DNA of 64,000 bases from Rebecca billardiae RCC1528 (GCA_965240325.2 OZ251227.1:1240001-1304000), one strand, 5' to 3'; positions 1 to 12,576 are shown, counted from the first letter of the stretch. The notes: generated from the letters alone by a model not told the origin. Numbers and translations are program-made.

Positions 1-1
1 C

Positions 2-1513
2 GTCCTGCGCGGCCGGCTGCGCCTCGTCTCGTTCCGGGGGGAGGTCAGCCTGCTCGACGGCGCGAGCCCCACGCAGCCCGAGGGCTCGCTGCTCCAGCTG
101 GTCGCCGGCGGCTTGTGCTTTGGGCTGGAGGCGTGCGCCGAGTCGGATGGCAGGCCCATCCCCCGGCTCGGCACCGCCCTCGCCGCGAGCGCCGACGTGC
201 TGCTGCTCGCGCTGCCCCGCGGCGCGCTCGGGCATCGGGACGCGTCGCTGCGCGCGGAGCTGAGCGCGTACGTGCTGACGCACATACTCGAGAGCAACTG
301 GATCTTCCGAGGCCTGCCCGCCGACGAGATCTTCAAGGTGGCACCGCTCTTCCACTTCCGCCAGGTGAGCAGCGGCACCGTGATGATGCGGCAGGGCGAG
401 GTCGCCACCGACTTCTTCGTCGTCGCGGTCGGCAGCTTCCGCGCGGTGCGCTCGGACGTGGGCGTCAAGGAGGCGCTGAAGAACCCCGCGTACGACCTCG
501 GCTACAAAGGCGGCACCGGGCAGAGCGGCCGCGAGCAGGCGCCGACCAGGGTGCAGACGGTGCTCGGCGCCTCGCAGCCCTTCTCGCACTTTGGCGAGGG
601 CGGGCTGATCGCCTTCCTCGAGGGCCGGACCGTGGAGCGGATGGCGACCGTCGAGGCGGACACGCAGTCGTGGGTGCTCGCGCTCGAGCCGCAGCACTTT
701 GGCCAGTTTGCAGACGCGATGCCCGACGTGATGACGCGCTTCCAGCGCCACCACCGCCTGCTCGACAAGCTGAACAAGGACCACGCGGTCGAGGTGCGCC
801 AGCGGGACACGGTGCGCGGCATGATGCGCGAGACGGAGATGTACGGCGACGCGCTCTCTCGCGCCATCGTCCGCACGCACGAGCAGCGCATGGACGACGC
901 CGCGGCAAGCAGGATGCTCGCCGGCGGCTCCATTCGCGCGCGGCGCGACGAGGGCGAGCGGGACGACGAGCGGAGCTCGGAGCGGGGCATGCATGCCCCG
1001 GCGGGGCGCCAGGCTCCCGGCGGCGCGGCGGTCGAGGCCGTCGCCCTGTCCACTCCAGAGGTGCACGTCGAGGGCGAGGAGGAGGAGGGCGAGGGAGCGG
1101 GGACGACCGCTCGCACGTCGGGCGATCGCGGCGCACTTTCGGCAGTGCGCTTCGCCGCCAAGCTCCGCCGCGGCGCGTCGGAGACGCGGCTGAGCGGGGC
1201 GGGGCGGGCGGCCGCCGCCGCCGATGGCAAGCTGCCCCCTCTGCAGCAATCGCGCACGTCGACTGCGTCCGTGGCGTCGCGATCGTCGTCGACATCGCAG
1301 CAGACGCTCTCGCGGCCTGGGTCGAGGGCGTCGATGCGGCCGCGCTCGCAGCGCTCCTCAGGGAGGCCGTCGCGCCGCACGTCGATCGAGCAGAAGATCG
1401 ACGCGCAGGAGGAGGAGCTCATGTTCGCCGGCGTCGCGGAGACCCTGCGCGCCGAGCCGCCCGAGTACTTCGACAGCCGGCAGCTCCAGCTGCTTCAGCG
1501 TCTGAGTGACTGA
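2..1513 (+). CDS. Cyclic-nucleotide-binding-domain protein, 3' part only
   Basis: The frame is open from the left edge, so the N-terminus lies outside the window; the TGA stop is at 1511-1513. About 504 residues are visible. The first 45 or so look like the end of one cyclic-nucleotide-binding (CNB) fold. A second CNB domain spans roughly nt 300-730: a GLPADEIF lead-in helix, a beta-roll with the GTVMMRQGE turn, and a phosphate-binding-cassette-like FGEGGLI followed by an Arg in the ERMATVEA strand. The acidic and basic residues that normally hold cAMP/cGMP are therefore in place. The C-terminal third is low-complexity, Ser/Arg/Gly-rich and probably disordered (many SRxS and RxxS potential kinase sites). 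No membrane segment is visible, so it could be a kinase regulatory-type protein or the tail of a CNB channel or exchanger; only the CNB part is secure. Confidence 0.75.
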   Translation, partial: VLRGRLRLVSFRGEVSLLDGASPTQPEGSLLQLVAGGLCFGLEACAESDGRPIPRLGTALAASADVLLLALPRGALGHRDASLRAELSAYVLTHILESNWIFRGLPADEIFKVAPLFHFRQVSSGTVMMRQGEVATDFFVVAVGSFRAVRSDVGVKEALKNPAYDLGYKGGTGQSGREQAPTRVQTVLGASQPFSHFGEGGLIAFLEGRTVERMATVEADTQSWVLALEPQHFGQFADAMPDVMTRFQRHHRLLDKLNKDHAVEVRQRDTVRGMMRETEMYGDALSRAIVRTHEQRMDDAAASRMLAGGSIRARRDEGERDDERSSERGMHAPAGRQAPGGAAVEAVALSTPEVHVEGEEEEGEGAGTTARTSGDRGALSAVRFAAKLRRGASETRLSGAGRAAAAADGKLPPLQQSRTSTASVASRSSSTSQQTLSRPGSRASMRPRSQRSSGRPSRRTSIEQKIDAQEEELMFAGVAETLRAEPPEYFDSRQLQLLQRLSD

Positions 1514-1628
1514 CTGACTACTGTTGAAGCGCGTGCATTTAATCTTTCCGATATGATGATGCTGATGTACTGTACAGTATGAGTCCGTGATGCGCTCTGC
1601 TCGGATATGAGAAATATAATTATTATAC

Positions 1629-1700
1629 GACCGCGTTTTACGCGGTCCTTTTTACCGTAGAACGAACGTAGTTCGGGGCCCGCGGTGGCGGTGCACCCTC
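1629..1700 (-). mobile_element. Element tail module, type 2, copy 1 (inverted)
   Basis: Read on the minus strand it runs GGGTGCACCGCCACCGCGGG, then GGCCCCGAACTACGTTCGTT, then CTACGG, then a hairpin with 7-bp arms GACCGCG/CGCGGTC (1629-1647), ending at an AT-rich junction. The same order is found at 26022-26081 with the same stem but a different loop (TTTTA here, GAA there). The element body should extend rightward from here; its other end was not identified. Confidence 0.6.
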
Positions 1701-1846
1701 CGTCGCAGTCGTCTATTGACAGACCAGTTGCATGCCCGTACAACTAGACTCCAGCGGCGCGCCGCTGCGCCCCGGTGCCGGCGCCGGGCGCGGGCCCATC
1801 GCAGCCGCCGGCGCCGGCGCCCGGATTGTGTACAGGCGGATGCGAC

Positions 1847-2150
1847 GAGGCGTGATCGACGCATGAGCGCGACTCCACGTGCACGCCAGGCCACGTGGAG
1901 CTGACAGCCAGGGAACACGGTGCGGGGCCGCGGATTCGTTCGGGCCGCTGCTGCTGACCGCGCTGTCTGTCGTCACCGCGCGCCGCCGGGCAGCGCCAGG
2001 AGTAGATGATTTGCACTGGTCCGAGTAGGGTTCGACCAGCGCCTGCGCGACGGCCGACAGGCGGGCGCGAGGCGTGATCGACGCATGAGCGCAACTCTAT
2101 CTACGTGCACGCCAGGCCACGCGGAGCAGACAGCCAGAGGGAGCACTGTG
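1847..2150 (+). repeat. Imperfect direct duplication of about 80 bp
   Basis: Copies at 1847-1923 and 2069-2150 share GAGGCGTGATCGACGCATGA, then ACGTGCACGCCAGGCCACG and a GACAGCCAG segment. They differ by substitutions and by a small insertion (TCTAT in copy 2). Copy 1 contains an internal inverted CCACGTG/CACGTGG pair that is degraded in copy 2. Confidence 0.7.
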
Positions 2151-3101
2151 TGTGCCGAGGTGCGAGGGCACCGGTGATTGTTATTCACTCCGCACGCCGC
2201 GGTTGCACTGCACGGGGTCACGGGGTGACACACCTCGGTCAGGCTCGGCACGCGTCGCAGAGGCACGGCCAGCTCTGGGGACGTCGCGCACCACCGTCGT
2301 CCGCGCCGCAGCTCGTCCTCCTAGGTCCGCCCGTCCAGCGCTGCAGACAGACTTGCCGGCGCGGGCCGAGAGAGAGTGCCGGCACGGAACAGATCGATGG
2401 ATTCGGGTTGGCGCGCCTGCTCTGAAGAAGAGTTCTGGGAGACCCTGGCGGAGAGGCATGACAAGGGGGGCGTGTGGTGAAGTCGGAGACTCAGATATCG
2501 ATCAGTCCGGCATCAGTCAGGCGCCGCTGCCCCCGAGCTTGCGAGAGCCCGAACAAAGGGCGGCGGCTGCCGGCGCCGGCTGACGCGCGGCCCCGGCCGC
2601 GCAGGCATCGACAGGGCGGCAGGGGCGCGCGGAGTGACTAGTGAGCGGGGCACGAACACGATGCCGACGGCCGTCGGGACCCGCCGCAGACGCGCGCTCC
2701 AGGCGCCACTGGCCGCGCGCACCTGCCCATCGCCCGCCCTTGCTTGGAGGCGAGAGTCGCGCGGCGCCCTCGCCACCTCCGAACGGGCTCAAACCTGCTG
2801 CCTTGCGACGACGGCAAGTTTTGAGGCTCGCCAGCTCGGTGCGTCGATCAGTGACTATGAAATGGGCTGGCGACGAATAGCTGCGGGTATTTTTCAATGT
2901 CTCGCAGTCGTATTGGAGTTGGTGAGAGTCGTTCTTGCGGCGGCGAGGCCCATATTTATTTACTATGGTCACACATGAACGACTGAGTCCACCCGTAATT
3001 ACTCACCCTCGCACACTTGGGCGTGGGTTTCGTTGATTCCTCTGTTCACTATTCAAGACGGCGGGCGCGACCTTTTTCGACGCTAATCCATGTGTAAGGA
3101 G

Positions 3102-3250
3102 GTCTCAAAATTCGAAACTCGGTCTCCTCCAGCCCTGAAAATCGTCCCCCGTCCCTTTTTTCTTTGATGATCAAAGATCTTTTTGAAACGTGGTTCGGGC
3201 CCGCTGGTGCGGGCTCCACGCTGCGCGCTCCGCCCTGCACCGCGGGCCAT
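3102..3250 (-). repeat. Short interspersed hairpin repeat (type 3), copy 1
   Basis: On the minus strand it starts ATGGCCCGCGGTGCAGGG, contains inverted arms GGCCCGCGGTGC and GCACCAGCGGGCC that can pair over about 12 bp, then GAACCACGTTTCAAAAAGATC, a GATC-centred palindrome and GGGACGGGGGACGATTTT, and ends near GAGACCGAGTTTCGAATTTT. Other copies are at 24221-24346 and 28399-28556. Confidence 0.75.
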
Positions 3251-3299
3251 AATGCGGGACGCCGGAATAATCTGCGTCGCGCATTTCTCGCTGTCGTAG

Positions 3300-3300
3300 C

Positions 3301-3342
<42 letters not shown>

Positions 3343-3351
3343 CATCTATCT

Positions 3352-3409
<58 letters not shown>

Positions 3410-3451
3410 CAGATAATATAGATTATATATATATATAGATTATATATATAT

Positions 3452-3496
<45 letters not shown>
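3300..3496. repeat. (TCTA)n/(TAGA)n palindromic microsatellite
   Basis: A TCTA run switches to a TAGA run at about 3350, so the two halves can form a long hairpin. After an AT-rich interruption (3411-3455) the TAGA run resumes and abuts the head of composite element A at 3499. Confidence 0.95.
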
Positions 3497-3498
3497 AA

Positions 3499-5694
3499 AT
3501 GGCGCACGGCCCCCCCGAAAGGTCTGAGCGTGAGCGAAAGCCGGGGGGGGGGGGGGGGGGGCGGCGCACGTGCTCCGCAAAATCAAAAAAGAGGATGCGC
3601 GCAGGATTTGGGGGATTTTTGTAGGTGGATTTAGGTGTGAAACCGCAGCATTTGAGTCCATATCGCTGCTCATGATTGCGTTTGTACTGCTCCTTAATCC
3701 TTGGATAGTAAGTAATAGAAGAAATCGGAATCAAATAGGACGAAGTCATCTCTGATACCATTCTGATAGTCAAGATTCGTGTGTTGAACTGACCATAAAA
3801 AAGGTGAGATATCGAGCTAATTCTCTGGATAGCTGTTCACTCCTCAGATTCATCAAAGCGACGCGATATGGTATTGCGCGGGTAGCTTGAATCGACGTTC
3901 CCGCGCGCCCTGGCCTTACTCCTTAGTCTTGGCCTAATGTGGGTGGCATTCGACGTACCTCTATCTGCGAGGATTAACAGCTCTCTGAAAACGAGTGTGT
4001 CCTGGACAGCTTGAGAGGGGAAATCCAAATTTTGCGGTTTTAACCCAAGATTCTCATGCCCATATTCAGCATGAGTAGTCATAGGACAATTCATCGGTGA
4101 ACAGAATCAAGAAGCCTGGCTTCTTGATATCGAGATCCGATTCACAAAGCCAATCAGCGTGGTCTCCAACTGGCTTGTTAATCACCTGTAAATTGTAAAG
4201 GTGATTAGTGATCACCCGCGTGATGTGATTATTGTGAGCAGCCTGAATAAACCATAATTATAATAAGCGCGAGTTGCGAGTCGTGAACCGTCACTTTGCG
4301 CCGCACGCCGACGCGCGGACGCTGCGCGCGTACGAGGTGGCGCAGCTGCTGCTCGAGGTGATTGCGCACTGCGCGCTCGACCCCGCCGAGCCCGCCGCGT
4401 GCGCCACCGCACCGCGCCCTCGTGGCGGACGGCGGCGCCCGGCGTGAGTGACGGCGTCCGCCGGGCCGCCGTGGGCGATGGCGCGCGGCGCGTGACCCGA
4501 CGTACGCGGCGGCGCTCGGCCGTGCGGGCGCGCTCGCGCGGCTATGGACTCGCTCGAGGGAGCGCTGTGCGCGCTCGCCGAGCCGCCGCTGCCCGCCGCC
4601 GCCGCAAGCCGCAGGCCGCTCGCGCGCCGCGGCCGCGGCGAGGCGCGCCGGCGGCGGCGGCGTGGCGCGCTGCGGAGGCGCCGCTGCTGCCGCCGCGCGC
4701 GGCGCAGCGGCTTCTCGCGCAGTGGTCGGGCGCGGCGCTGTGGCTCGCACCACTGCACCGCGCCCTCGTGGCGGACGGCGGCGCACGCGGCCGCGGCCGT
4801 GTGGGCGATGGCGCGCGGCGCGCGACCCGCGGCGCTCGGCCGTGCGGGCGCGCTCGCGCGGCTATGGACTCGCTCGAGGGAGCGCTGTGCGCACTCGCCG
4901 AGCCGCCGCTGCCCGCCGCCGCCGCAAGCCGCAGGCCGCTCGCGCGCCGCGGCCGCGGCGAGGCGCGCCGGCGGCGGCGGCGTGGCGCGCTGCGGAGGCG
5001 CCGCTGCTGCCGCCGCGCGCGGCGCAGCGGCTTCTCGCGCAGTGGTCGGGCGCGGCGCTGTGGCTCGCACCACTGCACCGCGCCCTCGTGGCGGACGGCG
5101 GCGCACGCGGCCGCGGCCGTGTGGGCGATGGCGCGCGGCGCGCGACCCGCGGCGCTCGGCCGTGCGGGCGCGCTCGCGCGGCTATGGACTCGCTCGAGGG
5201 AGCGCTGTGCGCGCTCGCCGAGCCGCCGCTGCCCGCCGCCGCCGCAAGCCGCAAGCCGCTCGCGCGCCGTGGTCCTGGCTGAGGCGGGCGGCGGCGGCGC
5301 GGCGCGCGCCGCGGAGGCGCCGCTGCTCGGCCGCCGCGCGCGGCGCCGAGCGGCTTCTGCCTTCTCGCGAAGTGGTCGGGCGCGGCGCTGTGGCTGCTCT
5401 GCGCGCAGCGCGGCTGCGCACACAACGCGCGTGCGAGCTCGCGTGCACCCCCGGCGCCGCCGCCCGGCTGTCGGATCTTATTGCGCGCCGCTCTGCCTCA
5501 GCTGCGTCGCCGTTCACACTGAGCCGAGCACTTGGCAGTCGGCTGACTCGCCAGTGTGACTCGGCTGCACGGCGCATGCACCGCGTCCGACCGTCCGACC
5601 GTGTCGTCACAACTCACAAGACACAAGCCGGCTGCTAGGGCCGTGCGCCCTCAACTTCGTTGTTCACTACGCGAAGATCGGCGTAGCCGATCAT
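3499..5694 (+). mobile_element. Composite element A (head, body, GC-rich cargo, hairpin tail)
   Basis: The head starts ATGGCGCACGGCCCCCCC with a C-run/G-run hairpin. It continues GGCGCACGTGCTCCGCAAAA, then an AT-rich body with conserved blocks such as TGCGAGGATTAACAGCTCTC (about 3968). From about 4281 it becomes very GC-rich. The first part reads as a peptide-like stretch (RTLRAYEVAQLLLEVIAHCA); it is followed by about three 320-bp tandem units. The tail carries GGGCCGTGCGCCCTCAACTT, TCGTTGTTCACTACGCGAA and the perfect hairpin GATCGGC-GTA-GCCGATC (5676-5692). Head and tail carry a 12-bp inverted match GGCGCACGGCCC/GGGCCGTGCGCC. Copies B and C are at 33110 and 34945. No transposase or reverse transcriptase is seen, so it appears non-autonomous. 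Confidence 0.75.
4420..5390 (+). repeat. 320-bp GC-rich tandem repeat, about three units
   Basis: The marker GCTATGGACTCGCTCGAGGG recurs at 4541, 4861 and 5181, a spacing of exactly 320 bp each time. Units 1 and 2 are nearly identical over the sequence that follows the marker; the first and last units diverge at their outer ends. Element B contains one unit-like copy (about 34200-34560). 320 is not a multiple of three, so a frame cannot be kept through the array; the long open frames here reflect extreme GC content, not a gene. Confidence 0.85.
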
Positions 5695-5696
5695 AT

Positions 5697-6535
<839 letters not shown>

Positions 6536-8609
6536 ATGGCGGCCGCAGGCTTGCGCCAACAGCCCACTCTGGATGATGCCGTGGAGCCGCCAAGGGTCAA
6601 GCCGACGCCGGCGCCGGCGTACGTGCGCGAGGCTGTCATGCCCCTTCTCAACGAGTGCATGGACGCGCTCAACCGCGAGGTCGTCGACCTGCTCGCGACG
6701 GGCGCGCCGGCGAGCGCGTGGGAGTTTGACCCGCTCGAGTTCCTCGCCGCGCTGCTCAAGCGGCGCAACATGCGCCGGCGGGAGATGCTGCAGGCGCACT
6801 GGGTGGGCATCGCCGACGCGCAGATCCAGCACGAGCAGGAGGAGAACTCGATGCCCGTCCTCTTCCAGCGCTCCCTCACGCGCCGCAGCTCCAACTTCAA
6901 CCAACGCATGATGGAGGCGGCGGTGGCGGCGATGGACCAGGCGGCAAGCGTGGAGGCGACGAGCGCGCCGCTGATCACGCCGCAGGCGGCGAAGCTGATC
7001 GCACAGGCGGTGATGGACGGCGCCGAGTTCACCGCCGGCCTCGGCATCTCGATGCTGGGCTACGACCCGGAGCGGAACGCTGCGCGGCCGTTTGTCGTCA
7101 CGGTGTGCGCGGCGGGCGGTGGGGACGTGGCGGGCACCGCGCCCGCGCCCGCGCGGACGACGCCGGGTTGTACCCCGCTACCGGGCGCGCCGCTCACCGC
7201 ACGCCCCCTCCTGCGTGCCGCGTTCCCCGCCACCCGCCGCCCGCGCCGCCGCCACGCCCGCGCAGCTGCCGCCGCGCAAGCGCGCGATGACGACGGACGA
7301 GTGGATCCTCTCGGACGCCGGGGAGCCGGACGCGCCCGGACTGCAGCCGCCCCCGGCGCTGTCGCGGTGCCGCGTGATCCGGTACACGCAGGAGGACTTC
7401 GAGGCCTTCCTCTGCGCGGTGCCGCGCCTGCTCGACGCGGAGGCGCTGGCTGCGCAGGGCAAGTCGCTCGCGCGCGGCATTCCGTACGCGGACGTGCCCG
7501 CGCACTTTGGCGAGTGGCTGTACGTGGCGTTCGTGTACGCGTCGTCGCTGAACGACCGGTTCGTCGAGCAGACGGTGCCGACGGAGCCGCCGCCCGCGCT
7601 GCGCGAGCTCTGCCTCCACCCGTTCTCGCTCGAGCAGCGCGCGGGCGACATGACGCGGCTGGCGAGCTGGCTGGAGGCGTACGGCGGCGACTTCACCGAG
7701 CTCTCGGGGCTGTCGGAGAAGCTGCTGCTCGACTACGGGCTCGCGCGCGCGATCGGCAAGCTGCCCGCGCTGCACACGATCCACGTCGGCCCGCTGCCCG
7801 CGGGCGAGCGCGGCGTCGCCTCGGCGGCGTGGAACGCGCTCGCGGGGATGCTCTTCCGCGGCTGCGGCGTGCGCCGGCTGCTGGTCTCGCACGTGGCGCT
7901 CTCGCTGGCGGACGTGACGTGCCTGGCGCAGGCGGCGGCGGAGTCGCTGGCGCTGGAGCACCTGTCGCTCGACGCGTGCGCGCACGCGGGCGCGGCGGAC
8001 GCGCATGCCGTCGTCGCGCACGACGCGGTGCGGCCCACGCCCTCGCGCGCGGACGAGGCGCGCGCCGCGGCGCTCGTGCGCGCGCTCGAGCCCGCCTTCG
8101 GCTCGTTCACGCTCACCTCGCTCTCGCTGCGCGGCACGCGGCTGCTCGACAGCGGCGCGGTGGTGCTCGCGAGCGTGCTCGGCGCGACCGACGCCGTGCG
8201 CAACCTCGACGTCTCGCGTACGCACTACGGCGCGGACGGCGCGGTCGCGCTCGGCGGCTACATCCGCGGCTCGCGCTCACTGCTGAGCGTCGATGTGTCG
8301 ATGGTGTCGCCCGTCGGGCTGGTGGGGATGCTCGCGCTGGCGGACGCGCTCGGCGAGGCGCGCGCGCTGCTGCAGGCGCTGTGGCAGTGCGACCAGCCCA
8401 TGCGCGTCCTCACGCACCGGCTGCGCCTCGGCGTCGCGCTGTGCCGCGCGCTCAAGGCGTCGCGCTCGCTGCGCGTGCTCTCGCTCAGCGGCCACCGCTG
8501 GCTCACCGCCGCGGACGAGTCGCTCGCCGAGCCGGCCGGCGGCGAGCAGCCGGGCTCGGCCGGCGCCATCGCCGCGGCGAAGGCCGCGAAGGCCGCGAAG
8601 GCCGCGAAG

Positions 8610-8640
<31 letters not shown>

Positions 8641-11600
8641 GCGGCGACACGCCGCGCGCCGGCGAGGGCGGCGGCGCGAGCGGCGGCGGCGCGCCGCCCG
8701 ATCCGGACGAGGCGCGCCAGCAGACGCTTGCGTACGCGCTCACGCGCGCGCTCACGCCGGGCAAGCACGCGCTGCAGACGCTCGAGCTGCGCGGCGCGTG
8801 CCTGCGCGGCGTGGCGGTGGGCGCGCTGCTGCGCGCGCTGTGCACGTGCGCGGGCCTGGAGCTCCTCGACCTCTCAGAGAACGGCGTGGGCGAGGCGGCG
8901 GACGAGGCGGCAGAGCTGACGCGCGCGACGCGCAGCCTGCGCACGCTGCGGCTCGCGCGCACGGGCTTCACCGGCGGCGGGCTGGGCAAGCTGGCGGCGC
9001 AGCTGCGGTACAACCGCTCGCTCACCAGCCTCGACCTCTCCGGCAACGCCCTCGGCAGCGTCCGCGCCGCGGCGCAGGCCGCGGCCGCGCCGCCCTCCGC
9101 GTCGGCGGTCGCCGCGGCCGCCGCGGCCGCGGTGTCGGCCGACGGCGGCTCGGCGGACCCGCTGGCGGAGGCGGGCGCGGAGGCGGCGCTGGTCGGCGCG
9201 CCCGGCGCGGCGCCCTCCGGCGCTGCCGAGGCCTCCGCGGAGGCGCTGTCGGACGAGGGCATGCCCGCGCTTGCCGAGGCGCTCCGGTGCAACTGCGCGC
9301 TGCGCGAGCTCTTCCTCGCCTCGTGCGATCTCGGCGTCGACCCGCCGGCGATCGCGGCGATGGTCGAGGTGGTGGATGCGGAGGCGGAGCGCGCGCGCAT
9401 GGCCAAGCTCGAGGCGGCGGCGGCGAAGGCGACGGCGGCGGCGGCGATCGCGTCGGTGTGGGGCGGCGCGCGTGAGGCGGCCGCGCTCGCGCCGTTGGGC
9501 GAATCCACGCCGCCGCCGGACCAGCAGCCGCCCGACTCCGCGGTGGCGGACACGGCGCAGACGCAGCAGACGCCGCAGCAGACGCCGCAGCAGCAGTCGC
9601 GCCGCGGCTCCACGCGTGCCTCCATCAAGGGCACGCCCAAGACCACGCCCAACCGCGAGCAGAAGAAGCGGCGCGCGAGCTCGGCGCAGGCCGCGGAGGC
9701 GGAGGAGACGTCTGCGGTCGCCACCGAGCGCGCAGAGCCGCCCGACCCCCTGCGGCTCAAGAGCCTGAGCTGCGGGCTGCTGCTCGGCGCGCTGGGCGAG
9801 AACCAGCGCTCCCAGCTCGAGACCATCGACCTCGCGTACAACCCGATGGGCTGCGCGAACGCGCGCGCGCTCGCGCACCACCTGACGGGCGCGACGCACG
9901 TGCGGCGGCTGCTGCTGCGCTCGAGCTACCCAGCGGCCGAGGTCGGCGCGCTCGCGCGCGCGGCCGAGAAGCAGGGCTCGCTGCTCCTCACGGACTTGCA
10001 CGTGGGCAACATGGCGGACGCGGCCGCGCGCGAGGCGGCGCAGGCGGAGCCGGCGGTGAGCGCGCAGGACAGCGACCGCAAGCTGCTCGGCGGCGGCGAG
10101 CCGATTGACGGCGTGGACATTAGCAGCATGCACTCGGCCGCCGCGGCCGATGCGCCGGGGGCCGAGCACGCCGCCCCCGCCACCGACGCCGCCACCGCCG
10201 CCGACGCGCCGGGTGCGGCGGCGGCGCCCGCCGAGAAGGCGGCGGCTGACCCTGGCGGCGCGGTCGCAGCCGCGGCCGCGGCCGGCGCGGAGGCGGTGGC
10301 GGCCGTCGGCGCGCGCGCGCCGGCGGCCGCGGCGCAGAAGGGCGGCGGCCGTGGCAGCGCGGGCGGGAGCGCGGGCGGCGGCAGGCGCACCCTCCCGCCC
10401 GCCGTGGCGATCGCCGAGTCGCAGCTCTCCCCGGGCCGCGCGCTGATGCGCGCGCTCTGGGCCAACCGGCTCGGCAGCGACGAGCTCTGGACCGAGCTGG
10501 AGGGGCGCTTCCCTCCGGAGGTGGCCGAGCGCGTGCGCGCCGTGTTTGCCATGTACACCGCGGCGGGGCGCGACGCGCTGCACGTGCGCGACCTCGTGAA
10601 CGTGCTGGCGCCGCGCGAGACGCACCGGCTGAGCCCGCTCTCGCCCGACCACTGCATGCCGTACGGCGGCTTTGTGCAGTGGCTCGCGGACTACTTCTAC
10701 CACCGGTACGGCACAGCGCGCGCGCACAAACGCGACGGCGGCAGCCGCGCGCGCGTGCTCGGCTCACCGCGCGCCTCGCGCGACCGCCCTCCCTCCGACC
10801 TCCCTCCGCGCGCGCTCCGCTCGCAGCTGGCGCTCTCCGGACGACGACCTGAACGTGCTGCTCTCCACACTCGAGGGCGCGATGCAGCGTCCGCTCAGCG
10901 TGCGCACCGTCTCCGAGTCCTCCTGGGTCTCCGCGGCCGTGGTCGGGCTGCTCGGCTCGGGCGTGCGGTACGCGGGGCGGCCGTCGAGCAAGCCGCACAA
11001 GGCGCCTGCGCAGGTGGCGGCGAGCGTGAGGGCGGCGGTGCGCGAGATGATTGCGCGCGCGCACGAGGCGGGCCAGCTCGAGGCGGAGGCGGCGGCAGCA
11101 GAGGCCGAGGCGCAGCCGGCGCAGCCGGAGGCGATGGCGGCGGCCGCGCCCGGCGCGGCAGAGGCGGCGGCCGCCGCGCCGGCCGGGCCTCCGGACGCCT
11201 CCGATTCGGGCCGGGCGACGTCGGCCTCGGCGTCGGCGGCAATGTCCGACGCGGCCGAGGCGGCCGCCGAGCCCGCGCCGCCCGCGCACGCCGCGGGCTC
11301 CGCGAGCGGCCGCGGCGGCACCCCGACCGTGGGCTCCGGCGCCGTCTCGGCCCGCCTGGGCACGCCGGCGAGCCTCGGGCTGGGCACGCCTGGGAGTCGG
11401 GGCGCGACGCCGGCCACGCGGCCGACCACGGCGGCGGGGCCCGTCCCGCTGCCGCCGCCGCCGCAGGCCGGGCGCGCGCCCGAGCCCTCTGTCATCCCCG
11501 CGCCCCCGCCCGCCTCCGCGGCGCTGTACAAGCCGCTGCTCGACGAGATGTGCTCGCACGCGCACGCGGCCATGCTCGCAGACCCGCGCGAGCACCTGCA

Positions 11601-12576
11601 CAAGGCCAAGGTGCCGCGCAAGGCGCACGTGCACGTGTGCGAGGACGTGCTGTCCGCGTACAAGGTGCGCGCGCACACCGCGCACACACGCGCGCGCACA
11701 GCGCAAGCGCACAGCGCAAGCGCAAGCGCACGATCGCGCGCGGTGTGCCGGCCGCGCGCAGCTGCGCTGACGGCCGGACTGCGCGCGCCCCTCGCCCTTT
11801 GCTTCCGCCGGCCGCCCTGCCTCCCTCCCTGCAGCTCGAAATGCTGGGCAAGCTGCGCATCCTCTCGCACGACGGCGAGGTGATCGACCCCAAGCACAAC
11901 CCGGAGCGCTGCTTCCAGGACGACTTTTGGTACTGGGCGGAGCGGCAGCCGGGCGGGGAGCCGCGCGTGTGGTACGAGTGGCGCGCGCTGCTGCACTGGG
12001 TGCGGCGCGCGCGGCCGGAGGTGCTCTACCAGCGCACCGCCGCGCCCGACGGCCGCCCGATCGTCGTGTATGAGGTGGGCGCGTGCGCGTGCGCCTGCGC
12101 CGCCGCCGCAAGGGTGGGACGTGCGCCGCGCTGCGCGCGCTGCGTGCTCCGCCACGGCCAGGCTCGCTCACGCGCGCGCGCGCGAGATGCCCCGCCGCGC
12201 GCGGCACACGCAGGCCGTGCTGACGCAGGCCTTCGAGGCGGGCAGCCTCTCGGTGCTGCTGCGGCGGATCGACCTGGCGCAGTCATCCACCTCGCCGCTC
12301 GAGGACGCGCAGCAGGGGCCGTGGCTGCTCGCCGGCGCGCGGGTGGTCATCACCGAGGGCTGGGTGCCCGCAGACCCGCTGCACACGTGGCACGACACGG
12401 CTCCGTTCGCGGACGACCACGACTTCCTCGCGGAGGTGGGCGAGGAGCCCGACACGGCGCCGGCGGCGGACACGCACACGCCCATGCCGCGCCTGCCGCC
12501 GACGGGTGCGGCCGCGAAGAAGCCTTCGACGAGCGGCAGCAGCAAGTCGGGCGGGAAGGGCGGCAGGAACAAGTAG
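6536..12576 (+). CDS. Large LRR protein with Dpy-30-like N-terminal motif, five exons
   Basis: The start is the ATG at 6536 (gccATGG context). Five exons join in frame: 6536-7102, 7266-10705, 10827-11664, 11835-12074 and 12214-12576 (TAG stop), with all introns GT-AG; the product is 1815 aa. Residues about 28-80 (AYVREAVMPLLNE, then FDPLEFLAALLKRRN) resemble the Dpy-30/RIIa dimerisation-docking motif. Residues about 385-1065 hold ribonuclease-inhibitor-type leucine-rich repeats (LTSLSLRGTRL, LELLDLSENGVG, LTSLDLSGNALGS, LETIDLAYNPMG), interrupted by Ala/Lys and Ala/Pro low-complexity insertions, including an AAK run near nt 8575-8640. Exons 3-5 encode helical conserved-looking blocks (FWYWAERQPGGEPRVWYEW). 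A Dpy-30-like motif plus LRRs suggests a flagellar or scaffold protein; this is inference and the exact family is unknown. Confidence 0.8.

Larger units (their letters stand above)
1514..3100. other. Intergenic, repeat-bearing, no gene supported
   Basis: No convincing protein is seen. The stretch begins with AT-rich 3' flank, then carries an element tail (1629-1700), an imperfect direct duplication (1847-1923 and 2069-2150) and GC-rich, coding-like but unassignable DNA to about 2800. The open frames here are short and biased by base composition. Confidence 0.6.

Noticed and set aside
4229-5638. Many 200-390-codon frames on both strands in element A
   Set aside because: They come from the 320-bp tandem array, where all frames are open because TA-containing codons are nearly absent; the period is not a multiple of three.
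8258-12207. Several long minus-strand frames opposite the LRR gene
   Set aside because: They are composition-driven shadows (Arg/Ala/Ser-rich) with no family resemblance, while the plus strand has LRRs and in-frame splice sites.
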